Origin: Alphaproteobacteria bacterium
Lineage (GTDB): Bacteria > Pseudomonadota > Alphaproteobacteria > UBA11222
Assembly (NCBI GenBank): GCA_009693835.1
Contig: SHWM01000024.1
Coordinates: forward strand, 1-34,889
Direction: 5' to 3'
Length of the DNA: 34,889 nt
Each line of letters starts with the position of its first letter. Within the stretch, counting starts at the first letter, position 1. Shown one piece after another: positions 31,355 to 34,889 of this stretch. Below the pieces are notes generated by a model, which was given only the letters and a program-made list of their open reading frames with translations, had not been told where the DNA came from and did no database searches. The position numbers and the translations under genes are program-made.

Positions 31355-34300
31355 TCACTGAATGTAGGATTGTAATGGCCGAACTTCAAGCGCCCCGGCG
31401 CGCGCGGCCTCAAGCCCTTTAACTACAGCCCTTATTCCTGCCGCTGTTGTGTAATAGGGCACCTTCGACATCAGTGCGCTCTGCCGTATTGAAAAAGAAT
31501 CGGCAATCGCCTGCGCCCCCTCCGTGGTGTTGAACACCAGTTGCACATCGCCATTTTTAATGGCGTCGGCAATGTGCGGCTGGCCCTGCAGAACCTTGTT
31601 GATGCGGGTGACCGTGAGCCCCGCCTGCTCCAGATAGGCGGCGGTGCCCCCGGTGGCGAGCAGCTTGAAGCCCATGGCCTGCAGGGTGCGGGCAGGGGAG
31701 AGAATGGCCTGTTTGTCACGATCCTTGACGGAGAAGAAGGCGGTTCCCGATTCAGGAAAAGCCGAGCCGCTGGCGATCTGGCTTTTGGCGAAGGCGCGTT
31801 CAAAATTACGGTCCAGGCCCATCACCTCGCCGGTTGATTTCATTTCCGGGCCCAGCAGGGTGTCCGCGCCAGAGAACCGGGCGAAAGGAAAGACGGCTTC
31901 CTTGACGGCGACATGATCCAGTTTTTTCTCAACCAGGCCAAAACCCGCCAGCGGCTCGCCCGCCATGATTCTGGAGGCAATCTTGGCGAAAGGAACGCCC
32001 ATGGTCTTGGCGACGAACGGCACGGTGCGGCTGGCGCGCGGATTGACCTCGAGAATAAAGATCGTTCCCGCCTGCACGGCGAACTGCACATTCATCAGTC
32101 CGACAACACCAAGCGCCTTTGCCAGCACTTTTGTCTGCCGGCTGATTTCGGCAATGATGGCCGCATCCAGGGAATAAGGCGGCAGGGAACAGGCGCTGTC
32201 GCCGGAATGTACACCGGCTTCCTCGATATGCTCCATCACGCCCGCGACATGCACGTCCACACCATCCGCCAGCGCGTCCACATCCACCTCAATGGCGTCC
32301 TGCAGATAACTGTCGATCAGCACCGGATTTTTGCCCGAGGCGATGAACGCCTGGGCCATGTAACGTGTCAGTTGCGCCTCATCGCGCACAATTTCCATCG
32401 CCCGTCCGCCCAGCACATAGGAGGGGCGGATAACAACGGGGTAGCCTATGCGCTGTGCCACGGCCTTGGCTTCGGCAAGGTTCACGGCGGTGCCATTCAC
32501 CGGCTGGCGCAGACCCAGACTGGACAGCAGCTCCTGAAACCGCCCACGGTCTTCGGCTAGGTCAATCGCGTCGGGCGTCGTGCCGAGGATGGGTATATGG
32601 GCGGCCTCCAGCGCCGCCGCCAGTTTCAGGGGCGTCTGGCCGCCCAGTTGCACAATCACCCCATGCAGGGTTCCGTTGCGCTGTTCCACCGCAATCAGTT
32701 CCAGTACGTCTTCCGCCGTCAGCGGTTCAAAATACAGCCGGTCGCTGGTGTCATAATCCGTGGAGACGGTTTCGGGATTGCAATTGACCATGATCGTCTC
32801 GTAACCCGCGTCCGACAGGGCGAACGCGGCATGGCAGCAGCAATAATCAAATTCGATGCCCTGCCCGATGCGGTTCGGGCCGCCGCCCAGAATAACGATC
32901 TTGCGTGCACCGGTGGGCGCAGATTCACACTCTGGCGCGCCATCGGGCGCGGGTGGGCTTTCATAGGTGGAATACATATAGGGTGTGCGCGATTCAAATT
33001 CGGCGGCGCAGGTATCGATCCGCTTGTAGACCGGACGTACGCCGAGGCGATGGCGGCGCAAACGGACTTCCGTTTCTGACAATCCCGAAATATGCCCCAG
33101 ACGCGCATCGGAAAATCCCTTGCTTTTCAGCATACGGAAATTTTGTACATCCTCCGGCAGGCCAAAGGCCTTGACGCGGCTCTCGGTTTCAACAAGGTCA
33201 CGAATCTGGCCCAGAAACCATGGATCAAATTTGCTGGCGGCGTGTATATCCTCCAGGGACAACCCATGCCGGAACGCCTGCGCAATCCGCAGCAGCCGGT
33301 CCGGAGAAGGTTGCGACAGGGCGGCGCGCAGGGCATTGCGGTCATCGCCATGCCCCATGCCCTCAATCACCAGGTCATCCAGCCCATCGAGGCCGGTTTC
33401 CATGGAGCGCAGCGCCTTTTGCAGGGATTCCTGAAAGGTGCGGCCGATCGCCATGGCCTCGCCGACGGATTTCATTGACGTGGTCAGTGACGCCTCAACG
33501 CCCGGAAATTTCTCGAAGGTGAAGCGGGGTATTTTGGTAACGACATAGTCGATGCTGGGTTCAAACGAGGCGGGCGTCACCCCGGTAATATCGTTCATCA
33601 GTTCATCCAGTGTGTACCCCACGGCCAGTTTCGCCGCGACCTTGGCGATTGGAAATCCGGTCGCCTTTGAGGCCAGTGCGCTGGAGCGCGACACGCGCGG
33701 GTTCATTTCAATGACAATCAGCCGCCCATCCGCCGGATTGACCGCGAACTGCACATTGGAGCCACCGGTTTCAACGCCAATTTCCCGCAGCACCGCAATC
33801 GAGGCGTTGCGCATGATCTGATATTCCTTGTCGGTCAATGTCAGGGCGGGTGCGACCGTAATGGAATCGCCGGTGTGGATACCCATCGGATCCACATTTT
33901 CGATCGAGCAGATGATGATGCAATTGTCGGCTTTGTCGCGCACCACCTCCATCTCATATTCTTTCCAGCCGAGCACGGATTCCTCGATCAGCACTTCACC
34001 GACCGGCGAGGCGTCGACGCCACCCTCGACGATCTGGATATATTGCTCGCGGTTATAGGCAATGCCCCCGCCGGTGCCGCCAAGGGTGAAGGACGGGCGG
34101 ATAATGGCGGGCAGGCCAACTTTTTCGAGGCCCGCCAGCGCTTCTTCGCGATTATGCGCGATGAAGGAACGCGGCGTCTCCAGACCGATGCGGGTCATGG
34201 CGTCGCGGAATTTCAGCCGGTCTTCGGCCATGTCGATGGCGGCGCGGCTGGCGCCGATCAGCTCGACGCCATATTTCTCCAGCACGCCCATATCCGCCAG

Positions 34301-34603
34301 CGCGATGGCGGTGTTGAGCGCGGTCTGCCCGCCCATGGTGGGCAACAGCGCGTCCGGGCGCTCCTTCTCGATGATCTTGGCGACCATTTCCAGCGTGATC
34401 GGTTCGATATAGGTGGCGTCCGCCAGATCCGGATCGGTCATAATGGTGGCGGGATTGGAGTTGACCAGTATCAGGCGGTAGCCTTCTTCCTTCAGCGCCT
34501 TGCAGGCCTGGGTGCCAGAATAATCAAACTCGCAGGCCTGACCGATCACAATCGGCCCCGCGCCGATCAGCAATATGGATTTGATGTCGGTGCGCCTAGG
34601 CAT
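31355..34603 (-). CDS. carB: Carbamoyl-phosphate synthase large subunit
   Basis: The 1082-residue protein is full length. It has two homologous ATP-grasp halves: the first with [20 protein letters not shown] and [14 protein letters not shown], the second with [18 protein letters not shown] and [13 protein letters not shown]. An oligomerisation part lies between them, and a C-terminal MGS-like regulatory domain starts near residue 940 ([20 protein letters not shown]). It makes carbamoyl phosphate for pyrimidines and arginine, using ammonia from CarA. The start [17 protein letters not shown] is preceded by AGGGGGAAAG. An older-looking second copy of the start codons lies 79 bases upstream, directly against the carA stop. 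Confidence 0.97.
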   Translation of the reverse strand: MPRRTDIKSILLIGAGPIVIGQACEFDYSGTQACKALKEEGYRLILVNSNPATIMTDPDLADATYIEPITLEMVAKIIEKERPDALLPTMGGQTALNTAIALADMGVLEKYGVELIGASRAAIDMAEDRLKFRDAMTRIGLETPRSFIAHNREEALAGLEKVGLPAIIRPSFTLGGTGGGIAYNREQYIQIVEGGVDASPVGEVLIEESVLGWKEYEMEVVRDKADNCIIICSIENVDPMGIHTGDSITVAPALTLTDKEYQIMRNASIAVLREIGVETGGSNVQFAVNPADGRLIVIEMNPRVSRSSALASKATGFPIAKVAAKLAVGYTLDELMNDITGVTPASFEPSIDYVVTKIPRFTFEKFPGVEASLTTSMKSVGEAMAIGRTFQESLQKALRSMETGLDGLDDLVIEGMGHGDDRNALRAALSQPSPDRLLRIAQAFRHGLSLEDIHAASKFDPWFLGQIRDLVETESRVKAFGLPEDVQNFRMLKSKGFSDARLGHISGLSETEVRLRRHRLGVRPVYKRIDTCAAEFESRTPYMYSTYESPPAPDGAPECESAPTGARKIVILGGGPNRIGQGIEFDYCCCHAAFALSDAGYETIMVNCNPETVSTDYDTSDRLYFEPLTAEDVLELIAVEQRNGTLHGVIVQLGGQTPLKLAAALEAAHIPILGTTPDAIDLAEDRGRFQELLSSLGLRQPVNGTAVNLAEAKAVAQRIGYPVVIRPSYVLGGRAMEIVRDEAQLTRYMAQAFIASGKNPVLIDSYLQDAIEVDVDALADGVDVHVAGVMEHIEEAGVHSGDSACSLPPYSLDAAIIAEISRQTKVLAKALGVVGLMNVQFAVQAGTIFILEVNPRASRTVPFVAKTMGVPFAKIASRIMAGEPLAGFGLVEKKLDHVAVKEAVFPFARFSGADTLLGPEMKSTGEVMGLDRNFERAFAKSQIASGSAFPESGTAFFSVKDRDKQAILSPARTLQAMGFKLLATGGTAAYLEQAGLTVTRINKVLQGQPHIADAIKNGDVQLVFNTTEGAQAIADSFSIRQSALMSKVPYYTTAAGIRAVVKGLEAARAGALEVRPLQSYIQ

Positions 34604-34682
34604 CTTTCCCCCTGACGCTGCTTCTTTCCCTCGAGAGAAGATGGGGTGTTGGGAAGCTATTAATGTCTGTGCGTTTCGGCAT
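34596..34682 (-). other. Short ORF starting with a duplicate of the carB N-terminus and overlapping carB
   Basis: An ATG at 34682, overlapping the carA stop (TGATG), encodes MPKRTDINS, close to the carB start MPRRTDIKS. It then runs through an inserted palindromic stretch (CTTCTTTCCCTCGAGAGAAG at 34621-34640) and stops at a TAG at 34598-34596, after 28 codons. The carB ATG (34603) lies just inside its end. The two start copies (34656-34682 and 34577-34603) agree at 19 of 27 bases. It may couple carB translation to ribosomes arriving from carA. Confidence 0.7.
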
Positions 34683-34889
34683 CACTTCGCCCCCATCATC
34701 TTCACAAACCGCTCGAACAGATAAGTGCTGTCCTGCGGGCCGGGGCTGGCTTCGGGATGATACTGCACCGAGAAGACGGGTCTGCCTTCCACCGCAATGC
34801 TGCAATTGGTGACGTCGAGCAGCGATATATGGGTTTAGCGCACACCCTTTGGCAGGGTCTCCCGCAACACGGTGAAGCCATGGTTCATG
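34682..34889 (-). pseudogene. carA: carA 3' part with an in-frame stop (5' part off the right edge)
   Basis: Read on the minus strand, the window edge enters the glutaminase domain of the carbamoyl-phosphate synthase small subunit. It reads MNHGFTVLRETLPKGVR, a TAA (34837-34835), [17 protein letters not shown], then [18 protein letters not shown] and a natural TGA at 34684-34682. The frame before and after the TAA is the same and both sides match CarA well. The family usually has Glu (or Val) before THxSL, so one base change from GAA would create the stop. The truncation would remove the catalytic His and Glu of [10 protein letters not shown]. CarA feeds ammonia from glutamine to CarB; losing it would force use of free ammonia. 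A sequencing or assembly error is a serious alternative. Confidence 0.75.

Noticed and set aside
30804..34603. A CRISPR array, phage genes or transposases anywhere in the window
   Set aside because: I looked on both strands across the window and saw no regularly spaced direct repeats and no integrase, transposase or phage structural motifs.
33875..34615. A 246-codon plus-strand ORF opposite carB
   Set aside because: carB is intact on the other strand across its full length. Other long plus-strand ORFs in 31541-34412 are shadows of the same kind.
7455..34837. Reassigned TAA codon as the cause of the two in-frame stops
   Set aside because: Several intact genes end naturally at TAA (both the CoA-transferase at 2365 and glmS at 29551), so TAA is a normal stop here.

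Overview
The window is a stretch of chromosome from an alphaproteobacterium with a fairly GC-rich genome. This rests on protein style and local gene order: rpoH next to rluD and a DUF6476-type membrane protein, carA-carB upstream of greA, glmU-glmS beside gph, and abundant CaiB/BaiF CoA-transferases, acyl-CoA dehydrogenases and a DUF1302 outer-membrane protein. I cannot place it below class level from sequence reading alone. No phage, transposase, CRISPR array or rRNA operon is visible.

Layout. Positions 1-5600 hold a DUF1302 outer-membrane protein that runs off the left edge, a CoA-transferase, a methyltransferase and a zinc alcohol dehydrogenase. Then come purA, a gene broken by one in-frame stop (7095-7802), rpoH, rluD, a DUF6476-type protein, a stand-alone JAMM peptidase and a threonine aldolase (5640-11732). 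A thiolase-like/DUF35 pair and an acyl-CoA dehydrogenase follow (11832-14717). Next is a tightly overlapping alkylation-repair operon of ada, an Oxygenase-NA type dioxygenase and alkB (14801-17135). The stretch 17351-24989 is catabolic in character: an LLM flavin oxidoreductase, an alpha/beta hydrolase with an SCP2-like N-terminal part, a nuclease islet, a second hydrolase, an MlaF-like ATPase, a second CoA-transferase and an HsaA-like flavoprotein. The right side is mostly housekeeping: tRNA-Val(CAC), gph, glmU-glmS with a TauD-type dioxygenase and a DUF6614-type protein behind them, greA, carB and the end of carA.

How the parts may work together. The CoA-transferases, acyl-CoA dehydrogenases, thiolase/DUF35 pair, LLM and HsaA-like flavoproteins, hydrolases and outer-membrane protein are the kinds of enzyme used to break down hydrophobic compounds such as steroids, terpenoids or long-chain acids as CoA thioesters. 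They sit in several short transcription units interleaved with housekeeping genes, so a shared pathway is an inference.

Most notable sequence-level observations: (1) an in-frame TAA in carA, 51 codons before its natural end, which would remove the glutaminase His and Glu; (2) a duplicated carB start separated by a palindrome, leaving a 28-codon ORF that overlaps the true carB start; (3) a nuclease gene lying between two copies of the 3' tail of an alpha/beta hydrolase gene; (4) a thiolase-like protein without the nucleophilic Cys paired with a DUF35 partner, suggesting an Ltp2-type retro-aldolase; (5) an SCP2-like/hydrolase fusion; (6) two intergenic regions that each carry a tandem pair of long hairpins, and a nearly 190-bp imperfect palindrome abutting the tRNA gene.
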